NCBI RefSeq assembly: GCF_008638345.1
Contig: NZ_VTVA01000007.1
Span: 56,231 to 120,230 of the forward strand
DNA: 64,000 nucleotides
Direction: 5' to 3'
DNA from: Pseudomonas saliphila
Lineage (GTDB): Bacteria; Pseudomonadota; Gammaproteobacteria; Pseudomonadales; Pseudomonadaceae
Position 1 is the first letter of the stretch. Each line of letters starts with the position of its first letter. The notes below the pieces were generated by a model. The model was not told the origin of the DNA. It searched no databases and worked only from the letters and a program-made list of their open reading frames with translations. Both the position numbers and the translations under genes were made by a program. Positions 16,621-25,483 of this stretch are shown in pieces.

Positions 16621-17895
16621 TTAGGCCACTGCAGCCTTGGGTGGGGATACTTCAAATACAGGAGGCCGGCCCAGCGTGAGGAGCATTAACGGCCCTACGA
16701 TGGAGCAGACCGCGCAATAGATAAGCATGGCCGTATAGGAGCCTGTCTGGCTCAGGAATGCTGCAAACAGCAAAGGTGAGGCGGCCGAGGTGGCGGTCAG
16801 CAGGCCGATGTGGAATCCGAACAGGCGACCGTATTCTTTCAGTCCGAAATAGCGCGCAATTAGAAAGGCGGCAATATCAAATTCGGCGCCTGCGCCAAAG
16901 CCAAACGAAATCGCTGCCAGCAGGAGTAGGGTAAAGTCGGTGGTGCCACTGAGCAGAATGACGCAGCCAAGGGCTGGCATGGCTAGACTCAGGGCCGATA
17001 TGCCTGGAGGCCAGACGCGATCCAGTAAATAACCGACCAGAATCCGGCCAAAAACCAGTGAAATGCCAAAGCCACCGAAAATCAGACCGGCTTCTTCCGC
17101 AGACAGTCCCATGTCGCGCAAAATTGGTACGGTATTGGTAACCATGCCGATAACTACCGAAATTACCAGTACCAGGGCGATATTGCAGATCCAGAATTTT
17201 TTCGAGGTGAAACCTTCCTTGAAGGTCATACCGGCGTTGCTGCGCTGGGCAGCCTGCTTGCCAGCTTCGCTGGCATGGCGATTGGGCTTGGGTACCGAAA
17301 ACCACCAGATGGTCAAGGGCAACAACAGAAACAGGTTGAGCATGGCCAGTATGATAAACGCCGATTGCCAGCCCCAAATGCCAATACCCCAGGAAAGCAA
17401 CGGCGGGATGGTCGCGGCGGCCAGCCCGGTTCCGGATAGGCCAATGGCCAATGCCAGGCCGCGATTCTTCTCAAACCACATGTTGAGTAACTGCGTCCAG
17501 CTGACCGCCAGGTTGCCAATGCTCAATATTGGAATGATGGTGAATGCCAGATAAAGGCTCCAGACCGACCCGCCGATCTGCGTGGCCCCCAGGTAACCCA
17601 GCACCGTCAATGACATGGAGACTGCGGTTACTTTCTTGATGCCGAAACGCAAATTGAACCAGCCTACCAACTGCAGCGAGATGACCGCGCCCACGAACAG
17701 GAAGGTAACGGCTACCTGCAGGGCACTTCTGCTCCAGCCAAAGGCTTCTTCCAGAGGAACAACCAGCGTTCCGAAGCCGTAGAGCAATGAGGAATTAATA
17801 CTGATGCCTATACCTAACAGCGCCAGGATCAGTACTCGCCAACTGGTTCGGAACTCTGAAAAGTCGATGGAGGCGTTATTGACTGAAACATTCAT
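16621..17895 (-). CDS. MFS transporter, oxalate/formate-antiporter-like
   Basis: A 424-residue carrier, paralogous to the one at 588-1871. It has SLLYGFGTLVVPLEEAFGWSR near the N-terminus and GAGAEFDIAAFLIARYFGLKEYGRLFGFHIG near the C-terminus. ATG at 17895 is preferred to a TTG two codons upstream, with AAGGAC as ribosome site. It is the first gene of a leftward unit that continues into the ferredoxin and its reductase. Transport of a carboxylic acid is the family expectation. A transporter co-transcribed with electron-transfer proteins suggests uptake of a substrate that is then oxygenated. Confidence 0.82.
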   Translation of the reverse strand: MNVSVNNASIDFSEFRTSWRVLILALLGIGISINSSLLYGFGTLVVPLEEAFGWSRSALQVAVTFLFVGAVISLQLVGWFNLRFGIKKVTAVSMSLTVLGYLGATQIGGSVWSLYLAFTIIPILSIGNLAVSWTQLLNMWFEKNRGLALAIGLSGTGLAAATIPPLLSWGIGIWGWQSAFIILAMLNLFLLLPLTIWWFSVPKPNRHASEAGKQAAQRSNAGMTFKEGFTSKKFWICNIALVLVISVVIGMVTNTVPILRDMGLSAEEAGLIFGGFGISLVFGRILVGYLLDRVWPPGISALSLAMPALGCVILLSGTTDFTLLLLAAISFGFGAGAEFDIAAFLIARYFGLKEYGRLFGFHIGLLTATSAASPLLFAAFLSQTGSYTAMLIYCAVCSIVGPLMLLTLGRPPVFEVSPPKAAVA

Positions 17896-17984
17896 GTGCA
17901 ATGTCCTTCATTGTTTTTATATCACCAGTTTGAGCGCTGCAGTCATTCCCTCTTGAGGTTACTTTTCGCAAGACTGGTTTTAAT

Positions 17985-17998
17985 TTCTGGATTCAGAA
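17985..17998. promoter_or_regulatory. Candidate operator: TTCTG-GATT-CAGAA inverted repeat
   Basis: A perfect five-base inverted repeat 90 bases upstream of the MFS-ferredoxin-reductase unit and about 100 bases upstream of the divergent chemoreceptor gene. It resembles the TCTGA-T-TCAGA element at 12157-12167, so both may be read by one regulator. Confidence 0.35.
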
Positions 17999-18096
17999 CT
18001 ATATACTGAAGTCAGAATATTGCATGGGGACAGGATTGTCCAGACCAAGGGACTGTTCCATGCACACGACAACAATAAAAAAGACGAGGGATAACT

Positions 18097-19746
18097 ATGC
18101 CATGGCTCAGCCGTTTTTCCATGGGCGCAAAGCTCATGTTTGCTCCTGCGCTGATTGTGCTCCTGCTGGTCTTCGTGTCAGCGGTGGCCTATTACGGATT
18201 GAACCGCCAGCAGACCGTGCTTCATCAGATTGAGCAGGTTCGCTTCAGTCAGTATCAGCGAGCGCTGGAAATCTCATCCGCATCACAAGCCGCGATGGTC
18301 GGATCCTATGCCGCAGTAGTGCAGCTTATTCAAGCCGAGGGCAAGGTATCCAAGGAAGAAATGCAGTTCTACGTGGAGGACATGCAGGCGAGTGTACGGG
18401 ATATGCTGGCAGGTATCGACGCAGGGCTGGCCTATACCGCCGACCTGAGCGAGCAGGAGCAGGAGACTTTCCAGACTTTCGGTGAACAGGCCAAGGCATT
18501 CGCCCAGGGGGTGGATGATCTGGCCGAGGCCGCGCTAACCAACCCCTACATGGCACCCTCGCAGCTGGGATACGTGCGTGCTGAATATAACCGTGTGCTC
18601 GGCTTGCTGGCGCAGTTCATGACACTGCAACAGGAGCTGTCCGGTGTGTCCTTTGAAGTGGCCAACGAAACCGCCACGTCGGTGACCGAGGCGTTGGTAG
18701 TCGCCGTCTTTGCGGCCATCGCGCTAGGCTTAATTGTCGGTTTGCTGATGCGGCATCAGGTGCTCAGGTCGATAAAGGCCATTGAGCAGGCTGCGGTAAA
18801 GCTGCGCGATGGTGATCTGACCCATCGGGTGCAGGTGATCGGGCGAGATGAAATTGCCCAGACTGCAATCGCTTTTAATGCGCTTATTGATAGTCTTCAG
18901 ATTGCGGTGCGTCAGGTTACTCAGGTTGCGGTATCGGTAGGGTCGTCCGCTGAAGAGCTGGTCTTCGCGTCCAACCAGGTCGCGCAGGGAGCCAATGAAC
19001 AAGCCAGTGCAGCGACCCAGGCGGCGACTACGGTGGAGCAGATGAGCGGCGGTATCGCCTCCATTTCCACCCACGCGGAAGCATTGCGTTCTTCTGCTGA
19101 AGACAGTTTGCGTGGCGCGCAGGCCGGCCAGTTTGCACTTACCAAACTGCTGGACGAGATACGCCGCGTGCGTGATGCCTTTTCTGCAATCACTGCCTCA
19201 GTCGGTGATTTCGTCGCCAGCACCACCGCCATCACCGCCAGTATCAACCAGGTAAAGGAGCTCTCCGCACAAACCAATCTGTTGGCCCTCAACGCCGCTA
19301 TCGAAGCCGCCCGCGCAGGCGAAAGTGGCCGCGGGTTCAGCGTTGTTGCCGATGAAGTGCGCAACCTCGCCCAGCGCTCCGCCACAGCGGCCAATTCGAT
19401 CAACGAGCTGACGCACGGGCTGGAAAGCCAGTCCAACAGCGTTGCCAGCGTGCTTGATGAGGGGGCTGCCGCGCTGGACAGCAGTCAGAAGCTGCTTGGG
19501 GAGCTCGAAAGCGTGTTGTCCGAAGCTGCCAGGCTGGTGAGTGCTTCCACCTCGGGTGTGAGCGAAATCGCGTCGGCCGTGCAGGTTCAGAATGAGGGCG
19601 GGAAGGACATTTCGCTGGGTATCGAACGCATAGCCAAAATGGCGGAAGAGGGCGACATGGTCTCCCATCAGGTCACGTCGGCCGTAGGATCGCTACGGGA
19701 ACTGGCAGGGGAGTTAAAAATGTCGGTCGGCCATTTCCGGACGTGA
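18097..19746 (+). CDS. Methyl-accepting chemotaxis protein
   Basis: A 549-residue chemoreceptor. Segment TM1 is about residues 13-34, the periplasmic sensor about 35-200 is helical with a four-helix-bundle look, and TM2 is about 200-222. The HAMP region ([24 protein letters not shown]) follows, then the signalling domain with the conserved hairpin [32 protein letters not shown]. It acts in the inner membrane through CheA/CheW. It is divergent from the MFS-ferredoxin unit, sharing a 200-base upstream region. Sensing of a terpenoid or of a product of its metabolism is suggested only by position. Confidence 0.9.
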   Translation: MPWLSRFSMGAKLMFAPALIVLLLVFVSAVAYYGLNRQQTVLHQIEQVRFSQYQRALEISSASQAAMVGSYAAVVQLIQAEGKVSKEEMQFYVEDMQASVRDMLAGIDAGLAYTADLSEQEQETFQTFGEQAKAFAQGVDDLAEAALTNPYMAPSQLGYVRAEYNRVLGLLAQFMTLQQELSGVSFEVANETATSVTEALVVAVFAAIALGLIVGLLMRHQVLRSIKAIEQAAVKLRDGDLTHRVQVIGRDEIAQTAIAFNALIDSLQIAVRQVTQVAVSVGSSAEELVFASNQVAQGANEQASAATQAATTVEQMSGGIASISTHAEALRSSAEDSLRGAQAGQFALTKLLDEIRRVRDAFSAITASVGDFVASTTAITASINQVKELSAQTNLLALNAAIEAARAGESGRGFSVVADEVRNLAQRSATAANSINELTHGLESQSNSVASVLDEGAAALDSSQKLLGELESVLSEAARLVSASTSGVSEIASAVQVQNEGGKDISLGIERIAKMAEEGDMVSHQVTSAVGSLRELAGELKMSVGHFRT

Positions 19747-19770
19747 TGAGCCAGTACTTCGTTAGGTAAA

Positions 19771-19805
19771 GGAGTCGAGAGCAGGCGTTGCGTGTTCTCG
19801 ACTCC
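19771..19805. terminator. Hairpin between convergent genes
   Basis: A ten-base perfect stem (GGAGTCGAGA/TCTCGACTCC) with a 15-base loop lies between the ends of the chemoreceptor (plus) and the PBP-like gene (minus). There is no clear T-run on either side, so termination is only probable. Confidence 0.5.
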
Positions 19806-19821
19806 GTCGCCTGGGTTGGCA

Positions 19822-20229
19822 TTACGGCAGGGTGAAAAGCACCTTGACCTGATCGTTCACCACTGAGCTGTCCACATAGCCGATGGCGTCGGCTTCCGCA
19901 GCTACCTTTGCCAGCACGGCGGTGTCGTCACCGACGCTGGGAAGCGGCTGGCCTTTTCCGGTAAAAATCAAGCCAGACCAATACGACTTGAGCTGCGACT
20001 CGTTCTTGTTGGCCACCGATGTGTAGAACTTGTCCTTGGTAGGGTTCCAGTCCTTCTGGTCGACACCTGACAGCGACTTGTCCTTGCCTAGGAAAATGTT
20101 GGCAACTTCAGCCTGGGAGGGCGTGTTGGCGGCGCTTGGGTTGACGATGACGGCCACCTCGGCCTGAACCAGCGTTGCGGTCAGACTCAACATGGCGATG
20201 GCGAGCGTTCTGTGCATGAAAAGATTCAC
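19822..20229 (-). CDS. Small periplasmic phosphate-binding-like (PBP fold) protein
   Basis: A 135-residue protein with a signal peptide ending near LTATLVQA, then EVAVIVNPSAANTPSQAEVANIFLGKDKSL, the start of a phosphate ABC-transporter substrate-binding-like domain, with IFTGKGQPLPSVGDDTAV and AIGYVDSSVV later. Only one lobe of a usual binding protein is present. GTG at 20229 is preferred because AAGGAG lies seven bases before it; an ATG at 20217 is the alternative. It lies 11 bases after the porin-like gene, so the two are probably co-transcribed. Such small proteins often accompany porin-like proteins and chemoreceptors, but their role is not known. Confidence 0.7.
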   Translation of the reverse strand: MNLFMHRTLAIAMLSLTATLVQAEVAVIVNPSAANTPSQAEVANIFLGKDKSLSGVDQKDWNPTKDKFYTSVANKNESQLKSYWSGLIFTGKGQPLPSVGDDTAVLAKVAAEADAIGYVDSSVVNDQVKVLFTLP

Positions 20230-20240
20230 TCTACTTCTCC

Positions 20241-21299
20241 TTAGAATATGAAGTCGGCGCCGATGCTGACGATGTCACCGTCGAAGGTACGGTCGACGAC
20301 GCTGAAGTCCGGCACGAAACCACCGCTGAAGCCCCGAGTCGATTCCACACGCTTGTACTCGCCCTTCAGGGTCACGCTGGGGGTGAGGCTGTAATTCAAG
20401 CCATAGGCCCAGGAAGACTGGCGGCCTGGTTCACCCTTCTCATCCCACTGGGCATAGGTTACATGCGGCAGGTAGTCACCAAAGCGGTGTCCAGCCATGA
20501 GGTAGAAGGACTCGATGGTGCCGAGCGGGCTCTGGCGCTTGATAGCTTCGGCGTTGGTCAGCCAGTTGCCGTTGTCGTACTGGTGACCCACGGACTCGAA
20601 CTTGCCCTTGAACTTGCCGAACATCTCGAGATTCAGGTCGGATTCGGTATAGCTGTAACGCAGCGTGCCAAGGTTCATGGTTGCCAGGCTTACGCTGCCG
20701 GTAACCACTTCCTTGAAATCCACGTCCAGCGGGCCGTCCAGGTTGTGAATGAATACCTCGCGGTCTGTTGCCTGGCCGTAACTGACCTGGAAGTTCAGCG
20801 TGCCAAAGGAAACGGGCAAGCTGTACAGAGCATCGACGCCCTCATAGTTGCTGACCGGCATCTGGCTATAGACTTCATCAGGCAGGCGCAGCCAGGGATA
20901 GGAGTAGCCCACATCAAGCGTTTCGGAGAACATGAACGCACCAGGACGCAGGCGGCCTGCGCGCAGGGTCAACTGGTTGTTAACCTGGTAGGCCAGATAG
21001 GCCCATTCGACTTCCAGGTTCCACTGGTCCTGTTCAGCCTTGGCGACCGTCTGGATGGTTGCGCTGAGCCGGTCAGCTACGCCGTAGGACAGCTGGCCGC
21101 CCAGTTTTGACAACTGGTCGCCGCGCCAGGCGTCTGTGGTCTGGCCCTGAATGCCGTAGCCCTTTGCGTCGTCGGCTCCACCGAGGTGTGTAATGGCTGC
21201 GGTACCGAATCCATTAAAGCGATATTCCCCCGGCTCCAGTGCCATGGCGGAGGTGCTTGCCAGGCAGACGGCCAGGCCAAGTAGGTTGCGTTTGTTCAT
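20241..21299 (-). CDS. Outer-membrane porin-like beta-barrel protein
   Basis: A 352-residue exported protein. The signal peptide MNKRNLLGLAVCLASTSAMA is followed by LEPGEYRFNGFGTAAIT and a body of amphipathic strands rich in Tyr, Phe and Trp (LRYSYTESDLNLEMFGKF, VTLKGEYKRVESTRGF). It ends in FIF, with the C-terminal Phe needed for outer-membrane insertion. The family is a general porin-like or DcaP/OprO-like group; I cannot name it closely. It is followed by the PBP-like gene and preceded on the same strand by a chemoreceptor gene. It may allow entry of pathway substrates, but this is inference. Confidence 0.75.
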   Translation of the reverse strand: MNKRNLLGLAVCLASTSAMALEPGEYRFNGFGTAAITHLGGADDAKGYGIQGQTTDAWRGDQLSKLGGQLSYGVADRLSATIQTVAKAEQDQWNLEVEWAYLAYQVNNQLTLRAGRLRPGAFMFSETLDVGYSYPWLRLPDEVYSQMPVSNYEGVDALYSLPVSFGTLNFQVSYGQATDREVFIHNLDGPLDVDFKEVVTGSVSLATMNLGTLRYSYTESDLNLEMFGKFKGKFESVGHQYDNGNWLTNAEAIKRQSPLGTIESFYLMAGHRFGDYLPHVTYAQWDEKGEPGRQSSWAYGLNYSLTPSVTLKGEYKRVESTRGFSGGFVPDFSVVDRTFDGDIVSIGADFIF

Positions 21300-21325
21300 G
21301 GTTCTTCAAGCTCCGAATAGTAGTG

Positions 21326-22948
21326 TTATGTGCGAAATTGTGCGGTGGCCGAACGCAGGTTGTCCCCTGCGCCGACCAACTGCTCGCCAAGGCGGGCGGT
21401 GGCCCCGGCGCCGTGCGCGGTTGCTTGTGCGTCCTGCTGCAACACTTGGGTTTCCTGCTGAATGGAACTCGACAGCCCGATCTGCTCCTGGGTGAACTGG
21501 GCAATCCCGGCGTTGAGTTCGTCGATCTGGATGACGGTGCGGGCGATGGTCTCGAGTAGTTGTGTGGCTTCGACCGACCGCTCGATGCTTTCCCGGGACT
21601 TCTCGCCGTTGTTGTGCATGACGTTCAGCACTGTGTTGGCGCTGTTTTGCAGGCGCTGGATGATCTGCTGGATTTCTGCCGTCGACGCGGCTGTCTTCTG
21701 TGCCAGGTTGCGTACTTCATCGGCGACCACGGCGAAACCGCGCCCCTGTTCACCGGCACGAGCGGCTTCTATCGCGGCGTTGAGTGCGAGGAGGTTGGTC
21801 TGTTCGGCGATGCTGCGAATGACCGTCAGCACCGAGCCCACTTCCTGGGTTTCCTTTTCCAGCTGTTGCATGGCCTGCACCGCACCCATCACGCTGCTGC
21901 CCAGGTCGCTGACGCTGGTCGACAGGTCGCCGATATGTTTGCGCGCCGTAACGGCCTGACGCGAAGCGGAACCGGCCTCTTCGGATGCCTGTTTCGAGCG
22001 CCGCGCTACCTCCTGAATACGGTCGGTCATGGTCAGGATGTCGCGGCTGATTGAGTTGGTGTGATGCTGCTGGGACTTGGCGCTTTCCTCCGAGTCCTGG
22101 GTCAGCCGGTAGAGCTCCTTGGACACGTGACCCAGCGGGCTGGCCGCCTCGATCACCTGGCGCATGGTGCCCTGCAGGGTGTCGAGGAAGCCGTTGAACA
22201 GATGGATCATGGCGCCAATCTCGTCGTGTGCTTCGACATTGACGCGGCGCGTCAGGTCACCGTCGCCGCTGGCGATGGCCTGCAGCGACTCGATGACGCC
22301 GCGGACATTTGCCATCACGCTGCGGATCACCGTCCAGGCAGCTAGCGACACCAGCACCAGCAAGCCCAGGCTGAGGATGATACCCAGGCGGGTGGTCTCG
22401 GCATTGTTCTGGCGGGTTTCCGCCAGCGTTCGTTCGAAGTCCTGATAGGCATTGCTGCGGAACGCGGCAGCGAGCTTCTGGGTTTGCGCGAGATCGGAGG
22501 CCATGCGGTCAAGGCTAGAGCGCAGGTCATCAAAGGAGGCGCTGCCACTGATCAATTGCTCCGACGCGCTGAGAGCATTATCAGAATAGGTCAACACGGC
22601 TTGGCGCCAGACCTGCAGGTCCTGGAGGCGCTGTGGCTGGCTCTGCAGCAAACTCGCGAGCGCCGCCTGTTGTGTAGCAATCTCCTGGAGAACCTGGCGC
22701 GCTTCGCCGAGAATCGTTTGCTCACCGGCTGCGACAGCGTTGTTGAGCAAGCCGGGCAGGCGGGAAAACTGGAAGATCACCGCATCGGCCTTTTCGAGCG
22801 TGGGGTAGCTTTGGGACTCCAGCGATTCCAGTCGGTTATCTGTGACGGACAATTGCAGCGACGTATAGGCGACATATAAAACGAGGCCGAGCATGGCGAC
22901 GGCTGGCGGCATGGCCAATTTGAGATTTAGTGACAGATTCTTGAGCAT
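21326..22948 (-). CDS. Methyl-accepting chemotaxis protein
   Basis: A 540-residue chemoreceptor. TM1 is about residues 10-31; the periplasmic helical sensor runs to about 185 and TM2 is near 190-212 ([20 protein letters not shown]). HAMP ([22 protein letters not shown]) and the signalling hairpin [32 protein letters not shown] follow. ATG at 22948 is chosen because the signal-anchor [23 protein letters not shown] starts right after it; upstream codons are not receptor-like. The porin-like gene lies 26 bases downstream, so receptor, porin and PBP-like protein may be one unit. Confidence 0.88.
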   Translation of the reverse strand: MLKNLSLNLKLAMPPAVAMLGLVLYVAYTSLQLSVTDNRLESLESQSYPTLEKADAVIFQFSRLPGLLNNAVAAGEQTILGEARQVLQEIATQQAALASLLQSQPQRLQDLQVWRQAVLTYSDNALSASEQLISGSASFDDLRSSLDRMASDLAQTQKLAAAFRSNAYQDFERTLAETRQNNAETTRLGIILSLGLLVLVSLAAWTVIRSVMANVRGVIESLQAIASGDGDLTRRVNVEAHDEIGAMIHLFNGFLDTLQGTMRQVIEAASPLGHVSKELYRLTQDSEESAKSQQHHTNSISRDILTMTDRIQEVARRSKQASEEAGSASRQAVTARKHIGDLSTSVSDLGSSVMGAVQAMQQLEKETQEVGSVLTVIRSIAEQTNLLALNAAIEAARAGEQGRGFAVVADEVRNLAQKTAASTAEIQQIIQRLQNSANTVLNVMHNNGEKSRESIERSVEATQLLETIARTVIQIDELNAGIAQFTQEQIGLSSSIQQETQVLQQDAQATAHGAGATARLGEQLVGAGDNLRSATAQFRT

Positions 22949-23172
22949 TTCTGGCCCCCAGGTGAGATGCGAACTAGCGAAGCTGAAGTGAAATTGAACA
23001 GTAATTACAAAAATGTTCACTAAGCTGTTGAGGGGTTTCGGCTGAAAGGGGCAGGACTTTAGCGCCGTGTGACAATTTGTAGTCGCAAGGAGGGGATGAT
23101 CTGAATAGGGGCGAGCAGAAAGCTGCCTTCAGTCATGGCGCGTCGGTAGGCCAGGTGTGATCGGCAGCGTAG

Positions 23173-23790
23173 TTAGAAGGCGTCGATGGGCGAGGGCCAG
23201 GTGCCGTTGTTCAAGAGCGCGTCGAATGCCTCGGTCATGTCGCTGGCCGGGTAGGGATAGTCGTGACGCACCCACCATAACCAGAGCCCGATGAGCGCGC
23301 CCACAAAGCAGCGCACTGCTACTTCGCCGCGTAGCTCGTCCGCTTGGTAAAAGCCTTGCTTGCGGTAATGTTCGCGAACCTGGATGAGCAGAATGTTTTC
23401 CAGGTGAGCGAGGATAACGGTCTGGGAAGGGCTGTTGAAAAACGAGGTGGTGAGGGAGGCATGCCGCTCGGTGGCTATGAACAACCAGGTCGATGCATCC
23501 AGTACAACGCGCTTGTGGCCTGATACATCGACCACCCGGGTAGGCGGCGTGCCGATGCTCTCGTAACCCGCTACCAGGAGATCTTCCTTGTCACGGAAAT
23601 GAGCGTAGAAGGTTGATCGCGCAACCCCGGCGCGCTCGAACAACTCCTGCACGGTTATATCCCTGAAGTCCTTTTCCAGTGCCAGTCGGTACATGGAATC
23701 GAGCAGCCGCTCCCGCGTACGCCGGGCTCTCGCCTTGTGGCGATCACCGGTTTGATCTTCATCGTTGCTGTGTTCCGGGGGGGCTGTCAA
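23173..23790 (-). CDS. TetR-family transcriptional regulator
   Basis: A 205-residue regulator. The N-terminal helix-turn-helix is at about residues 45-70 (ITVQELFERAGVARSTFYAHFRDKEDLL), preceded by a basic arm KARARRTRERLL. The C-terminal part is a helical ligand-binding domain. It is transcribed away from the P450 operon, with 210 bases between starts. Divergent TetR genes usually repress themselves and their neighbour and release on binding the substrate. The palindrome at 23896-23913 in that gap is a candidate operator. Confidence 0.85.
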   Translation of the reverse strand: MTAPPEHSNDEDQTGDRHKARARRTRERLLDSMYRLALEKDFRDITVQELFERAGVARSTFYAHFRDKEDLLVAGYESIGTPPTRVVDVSGHKRVVLDASTWLFIATERHASLTTSFFNSPSQTVILAHLENILLIQVREHYRKQGFYQADELRGEVAVRCFVGALIGLWLWWVRHDYPYPASDMTEAFDALLNNGTWPSPIDAF

Positions 23791-23895
23791 AGGCGCGTTC
23801 CTGCTGGTCTCTTAAGCGATAGGGTCTCGCGAGATGAGGCTCAGGTTCGAGACTGACACAGGCAGCGTGGGCCGGGCAAGTTAAACCCTATTGCG

Positions 23896-23913
23896 GATTC
23901 TGTATTAGAAATC
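23896..23913. promoter_or_regulatory. Candidate operator between tetR and the P450 operon
   Basis: GATT-N10-AATC with an inner TTCT-N5-AGAA forms an imperfect palindrome. It lies 88 bases before the P450 start and 106 bases before the TetR start, where an operator for the divergent pair is expected. Confidence 0.4.
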
Positions 23914-24000
23914 GAACGGATGCGGGATTCCGTCTGTTGTGGCGCAAATTGGTGCGGCTCTACACTCATCTGCGTCAGCAATAAAAACCGGACAATAATA

Positions 24001-25245
24001 ATGAATACCGATAGCGTGACCAATGCGATACCGTCCAATGTGCCTGCTCATCTGGTCCAGGATTTCGACCTCTGGGCTGCGCTTACTGCCCAGGGCGAAA
24101 ACGCCTACGCCTGGGCCGCCAAGTTGCATGAGAGCATGCCACCCATTTTCTGGGTGCCGAGCCTGGGCTTTCTGCCAGGCACCTGGATTCCACGTCGTTC
24201 GGAGGAGCTGCGGCGAATCCTCCAGGATCCCGAGACCTTCAGCAGCGCTGGCTTGACGCCTTACCCCATGCTACTGGGCGAAAGCTGGCGCCTGGCGCCG
24301 CTTGAGGTCGATCCGCCGGACCATGCCAAGTACCGCGCCCTGCTGAATCCTCTGTTCACCCCTAAAAAAGTCAATGCGCTGGAAGAAGATATTCGCCAGT
24401 TGGCTACCCAGCTCATAGACGACATCGCTCAGACAGGGCGCTGCGACTTCAATGAAGACTTTGCCAAACCGTTCCCGACGTTGATTTTTCTCAAGCTGAT
24501 GAGCTGGCCGCTGGAACACCGGCCGCTGTTTCAGCACTGGACCCAAACGCTGATCAAGAGCTCGGATCCCCAGGTGGTGACGGACAATGCTCGCGAAATT
24601 ACTGGTTGGATTCGCGCACGCATCGCCGAATGCCGGGCCAATCCCGGGGATGATTTCACCAGCTACCTGCTGGCTAGTCAGATTGACGGCCGGCCGCTCA
24701 CCGATGACGAAATGCTCGGCATCAACTTTCTGATATTCATCGGCGGGCTGGATACCGTTACTTCGACGATCGGACTGTTCTTTCGCCATCTGGCGCGCAA
24801 TCCGGAGCAGCAGGCGCAACTGCGCGCCGATCCGTCGCTGATCTCGGATGCGGTGGAAGAGATGCTGCGTTCCTATTCCATCGTCAATATGCGCCGTACC
24901 GTAGCCCGGGATGTGCAGATCGGCGAGGCGACGATGAAAAAGGGCGACATCGTGCTGATCAGTACCGAGTTGGCCAACCTCGATCCTGAAGTGTTCGACC
25001 AGCCGGAAAAGGTCGACTTCCTGCGTAGCGCCGGGCATGCACCACACATGGCTTTCTCGTATGGCGTGCACCGTTGTGTAGGGTCGCACTTGGCCCGTCG
25101 CGAACTGCGTATTGCGCTGGAACTCTGGCTGACCAAGGTGCCACCGTTCCGCATCGCAAGCGGCACCACGCCGCGCTTCAACGCCTTCGGCATATTCGGT
25201 ATGGAAGAGCTGCATCTGGAATGGGATGTGGAGGAAACCAAATGA
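24001..25245 (+). CDS. Cytochrome P450 (P450cam/CYP101-like group)
   Basis: A 414-residue soluble bacterial P450. The I-helix motif is GGLDTVTS with Asp251-Thr252, the K-helix is EMLR (Glu287, Arg290), and the haem loop FSYGVHRCVGSHLAR contains Cys359 as the thiolate ligand. The GGLDTV form of the I-helix is shared with camphor P450 and relatives that hydroxylate terpenoids. ATG at 24001 is preferred over an earlier in-frame start at 23920 that lacks P450-like sequence. Its stop overlaps the ferredoxin start by 4 bases. It probably hydroxylates an unactivated carbon of a terpenoid, whose alcohol the downstream GMC and aldehyde dehydrogenases would oxidise further. Confidence 0.9.
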   Translation: MNTDSVTNAIPSNVPAHLVQDFDLWAALTAQGENAYAWAAKLHESMPPIFWVPSLGFLPGTWIPRRSEELRRILQDPETFSSAGLTPYPMLLGESWRLAPLEVDPPDHAKYRALLNPLFTPKKVNALEEDIRQLATQLIDDIAQTGRCDFNEDFAKPFPTLIFLKLMSWPLEHRPLFQHWTQTLIKSSDPQVVTDNAREITGWIRARIAECRANPGDDFTSYLLASQIDGRPLTDDEMLGINFLIFIGGLDTVTSTIGLFFRHLARNPEQQAQLRADPSLISDAVEEMLRSYSIVNMRRTVARDVQIGEATMKKGDIVLISTELANLDPEVFDQPEKVDFLRSAGHAPHMAFSYGVHRCVGSHLARRELRIALELWLTKVPPFRIASGTTPRFNAFGIFGMEELHLEWDVEETK

Positions 25246-25409
25246 AAATCATCGTCGACAACAAGGCCTGCGCCGGACACGCGCGCTGCAATGAGGTCGC
25301 GCCGGGGCTTTATGAACTCGATGACAACGACTACATCAGTACCGATGGCTTCGACGTCGAGGTCGGACAGCAGGCACTTGCCCGGCGTGGCGCCAGGGCT
25401 TGCCCCTAG
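25242..25409 (+). CDS. [3Fe-4S]-type ferredoxin of the P450 operon, truncated by an amber codon
   Basis: A 55-residue product in the P450 operon, starting in an ATGA overlap with the P450. The ligands are Cys10 and Cys16 (KACAGHARC, with His13 where a 4Fe protein has Cys) and Cys54 in GARACP. The frame stops at TAG (25407-25409) right after Cys-Pro, where relatives have Glu or Gln and go on. Ignoring the TAG, the frame reads RVIHVVDEPANPPG and ends at a TGA (25479-25481) abutting the GMC start. A premature nonsense change is therefore likely. All three cluster cysteines are kept, so partial function is possible. Confidence 0.78.
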   Translation: MKIIVDNKACAGHARCNEVAPGLYELDDNDYISTDGFDVEVGQQALARRGARACP

Positions 25410-25483
25410 CGGGTGATCCATGTCGTGGATGAACCTGCAAACCCGCCAGGCAATGGGCTGAATAAAGGACAGGAGCAATGAAC

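Noticed and set aside
24271..25215. 314-codon open frame opposite the P450
   Set aside because: Antisense shadow of an intact, motif-complete P450 gene.
25407..25409. TAG in the ferredoxin as a pyrrolysine codon or programmed read-through
   Set aside because: Nothing in the window suggests pyrrolysine genes, and a point mutation explains the pattern more simply.
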